From Neobacillus pocheonensis (GTDB taxonomy: Bacteria > Bacillota > Bacilli > Bacillales > Cytobacillaceae), in contig JAMQCR010000001.1 in NCBI GenBank assembly GCA_023702235.1, forward strand, positions 1,612,001 to 1,676,000: 64,000 bases of DNA. The letters run 5' to 3'. The position numbers and the translations under genes are program-made. The notes below the pieces were generated by a model. It was not told where the DNA came from, made no database searches, and saw only the letters and a program-made list of their open reading frames with translations. Shown here one piece after another: positions 28,426-37,905 of this stretch (position 1 is its first letter; the number at the start of each line of letters is the position of its first letter).

Positions 28426-29081
28426 ATGAACGAAAAACTTTTAGTTGGTGAAAAAGCTGTAGAGTATATAAAGGATGGTATGGTAGTTGGGCTTGGTACA
28501 GGTTCAACTGTTTTTTATACAATTAAAAAGTTAGGAAAATTAGTTACCGAAGGGCTGTCGATTAAAGGAATTCCAACCTCCAAACAAACTGAAAATTTAG
28601 CAAAGGAATGTGGGATTCCACTCGTTGACTTTGGGGAAATTGATCACATCGATGTTGCGATTGACGGAGCTGATGAAGTGAATCCCGATTTGGAGTTGAT
28701 TAAGGGCGGAGGAGGAGCGCTCCTAAGAGAGAAAATAATCGCAAAGGCAGCTGATACCTTTATTGTGGTTGCAGACAGCTCTAAGGTCGTCAATCGATTG
28801 GGGGCCTTTCGTCTTCCGGTTGAGGTGGAACCCTTTGGGTTTTTAATGACTGAAAAACATATTCGTGAACTTGGGTGTTTACTTCAACTCCGTTTATCTG
28901 AGAATAAACCGTATATTACGGATAACGGCAACTATATTTTTGATTGTTTATTTCCAGGCATCCAAAACCTCAGTCCCTAGAACAAAAGCTAAACATGATT
29001 CCCGGGGTAGTAGAAAATGGCCTATTTGTGGGAATGGCGAGGGCTGTCATTACACTTGATGAAGAAAAAATATTCTACTAA
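28426..29081 (+). CDS. rpiA: Ribose-5-phosphate isomerase A, one frameshift
   Basis: Interconverts ribose-5-P and ribulose-5-P in the pentose phosphate pathway. VVGLGTGSTVFYTI (phosphate loop), HIDVAIDGADEVN (catalytic Asp residues), LIKGGGGALLREKI (Glu) and ITDNGNYIFD are all present. Near 28966 one base is missing in AAAACCTCAG (AAC-CCT-CAG expected), causing an early stop at 28978. With it restored the C-terminus ENGLFVGMARAVITLDEEKIFY is recovered and the length is 218 residues. This break is not at GGCC. The start at 28426 has GAAAGGAA upstream. Confidence 0.92.
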
Positions 29082-29589
29082 TAGAAAGGGACGATAGTTA
29101 GGATTATTGAACAATATATGGAATTGTGTTGCGTTTTGTACTTAGGGAATATGGTAAAGGGATTAAGAATGACTTTTCAATTGTTTAATTACCGGAAAAT
29201 TGTTATTATTTTTCTAAATGTAATCGGTAACAAACTGGTATTTTAGCAAATAATTAAGAGTACATTAGTGACCAATGATTTAGCCATAAAGCAAAAGAGA
29301 CTGCTTGCGCGCAGTCCTAAGCCATTAAACAAGGAAGATATCTATCAATTTATCAACTAGCATACAATAGTGTTAATTGATCTATTTAAAGGTAGGGATT
29401 CATAATATATAGGACGATTATCGAGCCTAGGGTTTCTGAGACAGATGGTGTGGGTCATATTAATTTAACTAGAATAAGAGCCATGGTTCTCTTATTTTTC
29501 CTGTATATAGATGATGTCAAATAATGAAGGTTTGGAAATATTGTAGTAATTGTAATCCTATGAAATAACAATTTTAGGAGGAATTTAGA
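29082..29589. other. Intergenic region without genes
   Basis: About 500 AT-rich bases. Two hairpins are seen: GACTGC/GCAGTC at 29299-29317, and AAGAG-CCATGG-TTCTCTT followed by ATTTTT at 29475-29502, the latter terminator-like. No plausible ORF with a ribosome binding site was found. Confidence 0.6.
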
Positions 29590-30744
29590 ATGAGAGAAGT
29601 TGTCATTGTAGAAGCAGTCCGAACACCTGTTGGAAAACGAAAAGGGGCATTAAGCACAGTCCGACCTGATGATTTAGCCGCTAAAGTGTTAAGGGAATTG
29701 GTCAATCGTGCCGGAATTTCACCTCATCTTGTTCAAGACGTTATTATGGGTTGTGTTTCACAAGTAGAGGAGCAAGGGGTAAATATCGCACGTTCGGCTG
29801 TTTTGATGGCTGATTATCCGATTCATGTCCCGGGGACAACGATTGATCGTCAATGTGGTTCTGGTCAACAAGCGGTGCATTTTGCCGCACAGGCGATTTT
29901 GAGCGGAGACATGGATATTGTCATTGCTGGTGGAGTAGAAAGCATGTCCAGTATCCCATTGGGAGCGACTCGGCAAAATTCAAAATGGAGCGAAACGCTA
30001 ACGTCTCGTTATGAGATGATCCATCAAGGCTTATCTGCTGAACGGATTGCAAAAAAATGGGGATTTACACGTCAACAATTAGATGAATTTTCTCTAGAAA
30101 GTCATCAACGGGCCCTAAATGCCCAAGAGGAAGGCCGATTTGAACGAGAGATTATGCCTATAGAGATAACGTCAGAGGATGGAACAACCACCGTTGTCAA
30201 GCATGATGAAGGACCAAGGAGAGGCACTTCAATCGAAAAGTTAGGTTCACTTAAGCCTGCATTTACAGAGGATGGAATGATTCATGCAGGTAATTCCAGT
30301 CAAATGAGTGATGGTGCTGCCGCCCTTCTGTTGATGTCGAAAGAAAAAGCCTAAGAATTAGGACTTAAACCAAGATTTCGCATTCTTGCGCGCTCGGTAA
30401 TTGGCTCGGATCCAACTTTGATGCTAACAGGACCAATTGAAGCAACAAAACAGGTACTTAACAAGGCTGGGCTAACGATTGAAGATATGGACACTTACGA
30501 AGTCAACGAAGCCTTCGCACCAGTTCCAATGTGCTGGTTAGCAGAGATAAAGGCTGATCCACAAAAACTCAATCCTAATGGCGGAGCGATTGCGTTAGGG
30601 CATCCATTAGGTGCAACAGGAGCACGCCTTATGATTTCTATGATGCATGAATTAGTAAGAACAGGTGGCCGCTATGGGCTCCAAGCCATATGTGAAGGCG
30701 GCGGAATGGCTAATGCAACCATAATAGAAAGAATCAATGAATAG
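29590..30744 (+). CDS. Acetyl-CoA acyltransferase (thiolase) with one in-frame stop
   Basis: Condensing/degradative thiolase, 384 residues if the stop is ignored. The acylated Cys is at about residue 89 in DRQCGSGQQAV, His at about 338 in ALGHPLGATGARL and the second Cys at about 368 in CEGGGMANAT. A TAA at 30352-30354 interrupts the same frame between EKA and ELGLKPRFR. It is not a frameshift, so it is a substitution, probably of a Glu or Gln codon. Translation could restart at 30418 or the gene may be inactive. AGGAGG site. Possible roles are fatty acid beta-oxidation or acetoacetyl-CoA formation. Confidence 0.88.
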
Positions 30745-31051
30745 ATTCCGGTGCCTGTCACCCTAAAAAGACAGTTGGGCGAATTGTCCGTTTGGGATGG
30801 ACAGTTTTGAGTAAGTATGTTCTCAAGGAATGAAGGCGAGTTAAATGAACAAATTGCCAGGCACTGTCCCATTTGGATTTTTGCTTGGCATTTTTTTTGG
30901 ACCAAAGTGTCTGAAATCCCATTTTTGTTTCATTTTCGCCAGCTTAAAGTACTTTAGGATTAGACTAATGGAATATATTTAGTATGATTATATAAATGGA
31001 CGATAGGCAAATAAGGGAATATGAATTTAAACTGGAAAAAGGAGCTGGATT
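30745..31051. repeat. Intergenic region with REP-like palindrome halves
   Basis: The gap holds GGTGCCTGTCACC near 30751 and CCAGGCACTGTCCC near 30858, about 100 bases apart, plus internal ACAG/CTGT pairs. Such GGTGCCTGTC / GACAGGCACC sequences recur in Bacillaceae intergenic regions and are associated with REP elements and RAYT transposases. Here the copy looks degenerate, and no transposase is nearby. Confidence 0.4.
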
Positions 31052-32839
31052 ATGACCACTTACTCTAGCAGAAACGAAGTGCCTTTACATGAGAAATGGA
31101 ATTTAACCGATATATACGCTGACCATTGTAAATGGGAAGAGGATTATGTGCTTATTGAAAAATTAGCGGAGAAGCTTAAGCACTATGATGGTAAAATTCA
31201 CGATGGAAACTCCTTGTATCAATACCTCAAACAGAGCGAAGAGTTATCATTTGTCTTGAACAAATTATATGCTTATGCGATGTTAAAAGTAGATGAGAAT
31301 ACTAGGGAAACAAAGGCACAATCGTATTTGGAGCGCGCAAAACAACTAAGCGTAAGGGTTAGCTCTGCAATCTCCTTTTTCATGCCCTTTTTATTAAGCT
31401 TAGATGAAGAAACATTAAAAGGATATATAGAATCAGAAGATGGACTGGAATACTTTAAAGAAGACTTATTGGAGTCTTACCGTTATAAGGCACATGTGCT
31501 AACTAAAGAGCAAGAAGAAGTACTTTCCCAACTGGGTGAGGCACTCTCGGCACCAAGTCATACATTCGGCATGATCAATAATGCGGACATTAAATTTGGG
31601 GAAGTTACCGGCGATAACGGTGAAAAAGTAGAACTTACAAGGGGAATGTATTCTAAATTAATCGAAGATGAAGACCGCGAAAAGCGCAGAGAATCTTATA
31701 AAGCGTATTATCAGCCATATATGCAATTAAAGAATTCTATTGCCTCAACCCTATCAGCGGCAATAAAAAATAATGTTACAATGGCTAGGATTCGTCATTA
31801 TCCTTCAGCACTTGAAAAAGCTTTATTTGGAGATAAAGTACCAAAAGAGGTATATGAGAATCTTATCCAAACAGCGAAAAACCATATAGCTCCACTCCAT
31901 CGCTATACTCGGATTCGTAAGGAAAAGTTAAAGGTGGATGAGCTTCGTCAATATGATATGAGTGTCCCGCTCGTAAGCGGTGTAAAGCAAGTGATTCCTT
32001 ATGAAGAAGCATTTGGAATGATGATTAATGCCTTATCGCCCCTTGGGGAAAACTATTTAAGCATTCTAAATGAGTTTAAGGACGGTCGATATATTGATGT
32101 TCGGGAAACACCTGGGAAGCGTTCAGGAGCCTACAATCTCGGAGTATATGGGGTTCATCCGTTTATCCTTTTAAACCATCAGGATGATTTAGACAGCTTA
32201 TTTACGCTAGTTCATGAATGTGGACACGGGGTTCACAGCATGCTGAGTTCCGAGCACCAGCCGCAAATTAACGCACGCTATAGCATTTTTGTTGCGGAGG
32301 TTGCTTCTACAGTTAATGAAGTCCTGTTAATTAACTATTTATTAAACAATGAAAAGGATGCTGAAATTCGAAAACACCTACTGAATCATTTCATTGATCA
32401 ATTTAAAGGAACATTTTTTACACAAGTAATGTTTGCGGAATTTGAGATGAAAACACATGAAATGGCTGAAAAGGGGATACCACTGAACGTTGAGGTGTTT
32501 AATCAAACCTATGAATCCTTGTTCAGGGAATACAATGGAGACGAAATTGTATTTGATGATGAAGTAAAATTCGGGTGGTCAAGAATTCCTCATTTTTATC
32601 GCCCTTTTTATGTTTACAAGTATGCAACTGGATTTGCTTCAGCGATACATTTGGCAACCAAAATACTTGAAGGAGATCAAACAACGCTTCATTCCTATTT
32701 GGAATTTTTAAAAAGCGGCAGTTCGGATTATCCACTTGAATTGTTAAAGAAGACCGGTGTAGACTTAACAACACCATTCCCGATAGAAAATTCCCTAAAA
32801 AAGTTTGGAGTGCTAGTTGAAGAGTTTTCAAAACTATAA
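31052..32839 (+). CDS. pepF: Oligoendopeptidase F
   Basis: Cytosolic M3-family zinc metallopeptidase that degrades oligopeptides. 595 residues, uninterrupted. The zinc site HECGH lies at about residues 388-392 within TLVHECGHGVHSM, with the downstream Glu in EVASTVNEVLL. The N-terminal helical domain starts NEVPLHEKWNLTDIY. AAAAAGGAG site. The gene stands alone and is closed by a strong terminator. Confidence 0.95.
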   Translation: MTTYSSRNEVPLHEKWNLTDIYADHCKWEEDYVLIEKLAEKLKHYDGKIHDGNSLYQYLKQSEELSFVLNKLYAYAMLKVDENTRETKAQSYLERAKQLSVRVSSAISFFMPFLLSLDEETLKGYIESEDGLEYFKEDLLESYRYKAHVLTKEQEEVLSQLGEALSAPSHTFGMINNADIKFGEVTGDNGEKVELTRGMYSKLIEDEDREKRRESYKAYYQPYMQLKNSIASTLSAAIKNNVTMARIRHYPSALEKALFGDKVPKEVYENLIQTAKNHIAPLHRYTRIRKEKLKVDELRQYDMSVPLVSGVKQVIPYEEAFGMMINALSPLGENYLSILNEFKDGRYIDVRETPGKRSGAYNLGVYGVHPFILLNHQDDLDSLFTLVHECGHGVHSMLSSEHQPQINARYSIFVAEVASTVNEVLLINYLLNNEKDAEIRKHLLNHFIDQFKGTFFTQVMFAEFEMKTHEMAEKGIPLNVEVFNQTYESLFREYNGDEIVFDDEVKFGWSRIPHFYRPFYVYKYATGFASAIHLATKILEGDQTTLHSYLEFLKSGSSDYPLELLKKTGVDLTTPFPIENSLKKFGVLVEEFSKL

Positions 32840-32879
32840 GACATACTTGATTTTGCTATCAACCCAATATAATTAGCAG

Positions 32880-32924
32880 ACCCGCCATGGCTCTTTTTTT
32901 GAGGACCATGGTGGTTCTTTTTTG
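32880..32924 (+). terminator. Terminator after pepF
   Basis: CCGCCATGG at 32882-32890 pairs with CCATGGTGG at 32906-32914, followed by TTCTTTTTT. Confidence 0.88.
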
Positions 32925-33035
32925 GATAAGAAATAAATTTGTATTAAATGTAGAAATCAACAAATACTTCTTTAAAAGGATTTATTGTATTCGTGGACTA
33001 TTTTTCAGGGAAATCCGTTAAAAAGGAGCACTTTA

Positions 33036-33611
33036 ATGCATTGGTATGAAAAGTTAAATCTATATTTTCCGGTGGAAGAAATGAAATCCAAAGAGCACAT
33101 GGAAACATTACTTAAAGAGCGTTCAGATATCTATCATAAAGATGAGGGGCCTAATCATGTTTTAATGTATGCTGAATTAGATAATTTTGTATTTATTGAT
33201 TATCTCTTTGTTTCAAAAAATGCCCGTGGCCAGGGACTAGACCATAAACTGATGGAAAAAATGAAACGAATAGGAAAACCAATTATACTTGAAGTAGAAC
33301 CTGTTAACTATGAAGACAGTGATACAGAAAAAAGGCTTCATTTTTATAAACGTGAAGGGTTTGAGCATGCAGGATCAATCGGGTATAGAAGAAAATCCCT
33401 GGCGACAAGAGAGATTAATAAGATGGAAATCCTTTATTGGGCACCAAATAATGAGTCTGAAGAAATGATTTTTAAAGCCATGAAAAAAACCTATGATATG
33501 ATTCACACCTATAGAGATGAACATTTTTATGGCGAATCATACGAGCCTGTTGAAGAGGTTCTGACTTTTAGTAAAGAATCTGAAAGTGGAAATTTATTAG
33601 ACAACTTGTGA
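33036..33611 (+). CDS. GNAT family N-acetyltransferase
   Basis: A 191-residue acetyltransferase-fold protein. FIDYLFVSKNARGQGLDHKLMEKM is the acetyl-CoA binding motif A (R/Q-x-x-G-x-G/A with Leu), followed by KRLHFYKREGFEHAGSIGYRR typical of motif B. The C-terminal 60 residues are an acidic helical extension. The start at 33036 has AAAAGGAGC. Substrate unknown. Convergent with the aldo/keto reductase through a shared terminator. Confidence 0.82.
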   Translation: MHWYEKLNLYFPVEEMKSKEHMETLLKERSDIYHKDEGPNHVLMYAELDNFVFIDYLFVSKNARGQGLDHKLMEKMKRIGKPIILEVEPVNYEDSDTEKRLHFYKREGFEHAGSIGYRRKSLATREINKMEILYWAPNNESEEMIFKAMKKTYDMIHTYRDEHFYGESYEPVEEVLTFSKESESGNLLDNL

Positions 33612-33705
33612 AGCGATTGTTGAAGCTCTTTTTCATTACAGTAAATAAATAAACCAAATCCGAGATGTTTCTATACACTCTATAAGTAATTATTGGATAT
33701 CAAAG

Positions 33706-33735
33706 AAAACACTTGGAACACTCCAAGTGTTTTAC
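33706..33735. terminator. Bidirectional terminator
   Basis: AAAACACTTGGA and TCCAAGTGTTTT pair around ACAC, between two convergent genes. Confidence 0.9.
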
Positions 33736-33742
33736 ATGTTTG

Positions 33743-34675
33743 TTAGGGGATCATATGCCCAGCCAAACGATAAAGATCGTACCACTCTTTTCTTGTTAAT
33801 GGTAATTCTGAACCATCACATGCATCCTTTAACCTTCCTTTATTGGTAGTTCCAAGGACTACTTGAATATTAGCTGGATGGCGGGTGATCCATGCAGTAG
33901 CAATAGCGGTATCCGTAACCTCATATTTTTTAGCTAGTTCTTTGATTAATTCATTCAGTTCAGCATAGGTTTCATAATCACCAAGGAAAGGGCCTTCAAA
34001 AAATCCTTTTTGGTAGGGGGACCAGGCTTGAACGGTAATATCATGAAGACGGCAATAATCTAATATGCTGCTGTCACGGTTTATGGATTGGTCTATACCC
34101 ATATTCAGAGCAATTCCTGAGTCGATGATCGGTGTATGTACGATACTCAATTGCAGCTGATTTACGACTAGCTTTTGTGGAATGTATTTCTGTAACAATT
34201 CTATTTGCATAGGGGTATGGTTAGAAACACCAAAATATCTCACTTTTCCACTACGATGCAGTTCTTCAAATGCTTCGGCTACTTCACTCGGTTCCATTAA
34301 AGTATCTGGTCGATGGAGAAGCAGAATATCTAAGTAATCTGTTTGCAAACGTTTTAATATTTCTTCAGTAGAATATAATATGTGCTCTTTTGAAAAATCG
34401 TACATTTTTTCTTGGGGTCGTATACCGCATTTACTTTGTAAAATCATTTTTTCACGGATTGATGGATTCATTTGAATGGCATCTGAAAATAGTGTTTCGC
34501 ATTCCCCAGCACCATAAATATCCGCATGATCAAAGAAATTAATGCCTTCTTCCAATGCTGTACGAATTAACACCTCGATATCAGTCTTTGTCAGCTGTGG
34601 CAGACGCATGTTACCCATAATCACATTGGATACATTTAAATCGGTATTCGCAATTTCAAAATATTTCAAATTCAT
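33743..34675 (-). CDS. Aldo/keto reductase (YdhF-like)
   Basis: A 310-residue NADPH-dependent oxidoreductase. FFDHADIYGAGECE holds the catalytic Asp and Tyr, ILQSKCGI the Lys, LLLHRPDTLM the His, and VLGTTNKGRLKDACDG the NADP-binding loop. A ribosome binding site (GAAGGAGTG on the minus strand) precedes the start. Closest in pattern to the YcsN/YdhF group; physiological substrate unknown. Confidence 0.9.
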   Translation of the reverse strand: MNLKYFEIANTDLNVSNVIMGNMRLPQLTKTDIEVLIRTALEEGINFFDHADIYGAGECETLFSDAIQMNPSIREKMILQSKCGIRPQEKMYDFSKEHILYSTEEILKRLQTDYLDILLLHRPDTLMEPSEVAEAFEELHRSGKVRYFGVSNHTPMQIELLQKYIPQKLVVNQLQLSIVHTPIIDSGIALNMGIDQSINRDSSILDYCRLHDITVQAWSPYQKGFFEGPFLGDYETYAELNELIKELAKKYEVTDTAIATAWITRHPANIQVVLGTTNKGRLKDACDGSELPLTRKEWYDLYRLAGHMIP

Positions 34676-34872
34676 TCACTCCTTCTTTGCACTTCTTAAA
34701 TGTACCTTATCTATTATTTCAACAGCAAGTTTGAACCAAGCAATTCCTTATTTTTTATAAAAAAGTTGAAAGTCAAGTGAATTTTTTATATAATAGTAAG
34801 GTTATTGTTTTAACTAATTTAGTATAAAGGTTTCTTAATACTTCCTAATATAAAAGATGTAAGGTGGTTTAC

Positions 34873-35835
34873 ATGAATCAAGAATACAGAGTGTTATTAT
34901 ATTATAAATATGTGGCCATAGAAAATCCTGAAGAAGTGACAACAGAACATCTTCAATTCTGTAATGAATTGGGCTTAAAAGGTCGGATTATTATTGCAGC
35001 AGAAGGGATTAACGGGACTGTTTCAGGGACAGTAGAACAGACTGAGGCGTATATGAATTACATGAACGAGCATCCTCTTTTTTCTAATACGGTCTTTAAA
35101 ATTGATGAAGCAGCAGAGCATGCTTTCAAAAAAATGAAGGTTCGTTTCAGACCTGAACTTGTTACATTACGTTTAGAAGATGATGTCGATCCGAATGTGC
35201 AAACTGGAAAGCATTTAAAGCCGCAGGAATTTTTTGAGGCAATGCAAAAAGAAGATACTGTCGTGATTGATGCTCGAAATGACTATGAATTTGATTTGGG
35301 ACATTTCAGAGGTGCAGTATGGCCAGATATTCTTAACTTCCGAGATTTGCCACAATGGATAAGGGAAAATAAGACGGCTTTTGAAGGGAAAAAAATCCTA
35401 ACCTACTGTACGGGCGGTATTCGTTGTGAAAAATTTTCAGGCTGGCTTCTTAAAGAGGGTTATGAGGACGTGTCACAATTGGATGGCGGTATTGTCTCAT
35501 ACGGAAAGGATCCTGAAGTCCAAGGCGAATTATGGGATGGACAGCTCTATGTTTTTGATGAACGCATTAGTGTACCTGTTAATCGAAAAGAGAACGTGAT
35601 CGTAGGGAAAGATTATTTTAGTGGTGAACCATGTGAACGTTATGTAAACTGTGCAAATCCTGAATGTAATAAAAAAATTCTATGTTCAGAGGAAAACGAG
35701 CACAAACATCTACGCAGTTGCTCTCATGAATGCAGGGTTCATCCTCGGAACCGCTATATAGCCCAACATGGATTAAGTAATGAAGAGGTAAATGAACGCT
35801 TATTGGCAATTAGTGAAGAAACAACAACGGTATAA
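34873..35835 (+). CDS. trhO: tRNA uridine(34) hydroxylase, rhodanese domain
   Basis: Makes 5-hydroxyuridine at wobble position 34 of tRNAs. 320 residues. The N-terminal acylphosphatase-like domain ([16 protein letters not shown]) is followed by a rhodanese domain with its active cysteine at about residue 179 in [19 protein letters not shown]-terminal Cys-rich zinc-like region follows ([20 protein letters not shown] and later cysteines). Start at 34873 with AAGGTGG. The gene is intact and is followed by a terminator. Confidence 0.93.
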   Translation: MNQEYRVLLYYKYVAIENPEEVTTEHLQFCNELGLKGRIIIAAEGINGTVSGTVEQTEAYMNYMNEHPLFSNTVFKIDEAAEHAFKKMKVRFRPELVTLRLEDDVDPNVQTGKHLKPQEFFEAMQKEDTVVIDARNDYEFDLGHFRGAVWPDILNFRDLPQWIRENKTAFEGKKILTYCTGGIRCEKFSGWLLKEGYEDVSQLDGGIVSYGKDPEVQGELWDGQLYVFDERISVPVNRKENVIVGKDYFSGEPCERYVNCANPECNKKILCSEENEHKHLRSCSHECRVHPRNRYIAQHGLSNEEVNERLLAISEETTTV

Positions 35836-35886
35836 GAAAAAGGCTGTACACTCTAAACAACAACGGAGAGTACAGCCTTTCCTTTT
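35836..35886 (+). terminator. Terminator after trhO
   Basis: AAGGCTGTAC..TCT pairs with AGAGTACAGCCTT with a 2-base bulge, followed by TTCCTTTT. It may also end the convergent GH18 gene. Confidence 0.8.
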
Positions 35887-37042
35887 ATTTTTTTGACGTT
35901 ACAACATATTGATTTGCTGATTCTTTAAGTGCATCTGCAATAGTCCCCGTTAAACTGTTTGTTCCTTTGGCATCTTGTCCTACTTCCCACATCATCATTC
36001 CCCCAAATCCATGATCTAACGCCAGTTTTGTTTTCTTTATCATGGTGGCTTTGCCATTATAATGGTAAATGGTTCCGTTCATGCTGACCGTATCACTTTC
36101 GGCATTAGCTGGATTTTTATTGATAATTGCCCCAATGGATGCCTGTTTGCTGGCTTGATTTTCTGGCTGCGCGTATAGAGGAACACCCAAAACAAGCTTA
36201 TCTTTTGGTAGATTGTGAGTCTCAAACAGATGTGACCAGTAGTTTACGACCTTCTCAGAAAAGGGATATGGAGATAAATTAGCCGCATTATATTTACCAT
36301 CCCATTGACCATCATATGCCATAATATTCACATGATCAACAAGCTGGAAAATTGCTGGTTCATAGATTACGGCGGTCATTTCAGTTTCAGTTGCTGCATT
36401 TATTTCAGAATAAACAGCAATGGATAGCTCCTTACCTTGAGGATGAAGCTTATCACTTAATTCTTTGGCGAATGCAGTTAAATTATGGGCATCAGCTGTC
36501 GAACGCGGATATTCAAAATCAATATCAATTCCACCTAGTTTTTCCCGTGTTGCGATACCTGATAACTCATTGGCAAGCTTTGTACGGGAAACAGGATTGG
36601 AAATAGCTGTTTTAAAATACTTATATGATTCTCCACCCTGGATGTTATACCACCCACCAACTGCCAAGATTACTTTGGTCTTATATTTTTTTGCTTTTAA
36701 AACCATTGCGCGAAGGTTTTTTAAAGCTGAATCACCATTCAACAGAATGCCTCCGTCCATTTTTGGATGAGCAAAGGAAAAAATCACATGTGTTAATTTG
36801 GCGTAATCAACCACATTTGGATCCCGAAAATCCTGTACATAGCCGATAAGGACTTTAGATTTTGCGGGATTCGGTAATGTTTTTTGCTCCGGCTTTATTG
36901 CTGACTTGGGCGCATTTTCGATTTTAAGCGTTTTTGAATAATCTTCATTTGCGTTGATTTTGGAATAAAAAATTCCTGCAAAAAATCCCCCTATGAAGGT
37001 AATGACAACTACCAGTGTTAGGAGGAGATAAGGTTTTTTCAT
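35885..37042 (-). CDS. Glycoside hydrolase family 18 protein, membrane-anchored
   Basis: A 385-residue exported protein. MKKPYLLLTLVVVITFIGGFFAG forms an N-terminal signal anchor. The GH18 barrel starts with SKVLIGYVQDF and has HVIFSFAHP, KVILAVGGW and the catalytic DxxDxDxE motif in GIDIDFEYP; later MAYDGQWD and MMWEVGQD complete the fold. It probably hydrolyses chitin or N-acetylglucosamine polymers in wall or spore peptidoglycan. The start at 37042 is preferred because GGGGAGGATT precedes it; a longer frame to 37171 has no site. Confidence 0.88.
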   Translation of the reverse strand: MKKPYLLLTLVVVITFIGGFFAGIFYSKINANEDYSKTLKIENAPKSAIKPEQKTLPNPAKSKVLIGYVQDFRDPNVVDYAKLTHVIFSFAHPKMDGGILLNGDSALKNLRAMVLKAKKYKTKVILAVGGWYNIQGGESYKYFKTAISNPVSRTKLANELSGIATREKLGGIDIDFEYPRSTADAHNLTAFAKELSDKLHPQGKELSIAVYSEINAATETEMTAVIYEPAIFQLVDHVNIMAYDGQWDGKYNAANLSPYPFSEKVVNYWSHLFETHNLPKDKLVLGVPLYAQPENQASKQASIGAIINKNPANAESDTVSMNGTIYHYNGKATMIKKTKLALDHGFGGMMMWEVGQDAKGTNSLTGTIADALKESANQYVVTSKK

Positions 37043-37217
37043 AAATTGTAATCCTCCCCGATTTATATCCACTAAAAAAGTGTAACAAAAAAGAAGGGGA
37101 GTAGGGGTTGGTAATATAAGCCTATCCGGGATTTTTATCATTTCACGATAGAAGAAGAACTCCTTCTTCAATCGTGAGAAGGGTATACCCCAACGATAAA
37201 AGGGAGATGATTAAAGA

Positions 37218-37252
37218 ATAAAAAATGCTGGCAACAGCCAGCTAAAAAATTC
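37218..37252 (-). terminator. Terminator for the secreted-protein gene
   Basis: On the minus strand GCTGGC and GCCAGC flank TGTT and are followed by ATTTTTTATT. Confidence 0.75.
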
Positions 37253-37306
37253 TAAGGATATGGTAAATTAACCATATGTATGTACTTAAATCAATGAAAA
37301 ATCTTT

Positions 37307-37687
37307 TTACATTGGATGATGGCCAACGTATTTTCCATTTAAAAATGCGAACATTTCTACAGTTCCTTTTTTCTTAAAAGGGAAACCCACTAATATTTGA
37401 CCAAAAGTATTGTTCTTAATTACTTGGATGTCCTGTGATGAATCCCATTTATAACCATTTTCAGTCGCATCCCTTAGCATCTTCACAAACTCATCACTCA
37501 GTACGATGCTGGTGATAATTTTATACTTTTCCACACCCACTATAGGTGAAACATTGCATCCGCAATCTAATGGTGAAGTTACAGTACTATCTGCTAAATT
37601 GCTAGCTGCTTTTACTGGACTCCCTGAGGTACCAAACATTAAAAAGACGAACAAGCTTACGCATAATACTGATAGAAATTTCTTCAT
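37307..37687 (-). CDS. Secreted protein of unknown function
   Basis: A 126-residue protein with a clear Sec signal: MKKFLSVLCVSLFVFLMFGTSGS, then cleavage after an alanine-rich KAAS. The mature part begins with a CGC pair (DCGCNVSPIVG) that could form a disulfide, followed by a compact alpha/beta domain (YKIITSIVLSDEFVKML, then QILVGFPFKKKGTVEM). It has AAGGAGGAAAAG upstream. No family recognised. It lies between two other minus-strand envelope genes but has its own terminator. Confidence 0.7.
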   Translation of the reverse strand: MKKFLSVLCVSLFVFLMFGTSGSPVKAASNLADSTVTSPLDCGCNVSPIVGVEKYKIITSIVLSDEFVKMLRDATENGYKWDSSQDIQVIKNNTFGQILVGFPFKKKGTVEMFAFLNGKYVGHHPM

Positions 37688-37865
37688 CACTTTTCCTCCT
37701 TTTTATTAACTCCATTACTTTATTCCTCCAAAATCGACAAATTCCTCCTTATATTTTGGCGAGTTTTGTGACAGTTTCCAAAATTTTTTACCAATGGGGA
37801 TCTTCCCATATTGTATGGGAAGTTAAAATTCAATTTTTAAAATTGATTTGATACCATTCTGTGGA

Positions 37866-37902
37866 ATAAAAAATACACCATCCACGCAGGAAGGTGTATT
37901 TA
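37866..37902 (-). terminator. Terminator after the phosphodiester glycosidase gene
   Basis: AAATACACC and GGTGTATTT form the stem; on the minus strand a T-run follows. Confidence 0.85.
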
Positions 37903-37905
37903 CAG

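Noticed and set aside
32523..32831. A 102-codon minus-strand ORF
   Set aside because: It is antisense within pepF and has no ribosome binding site.
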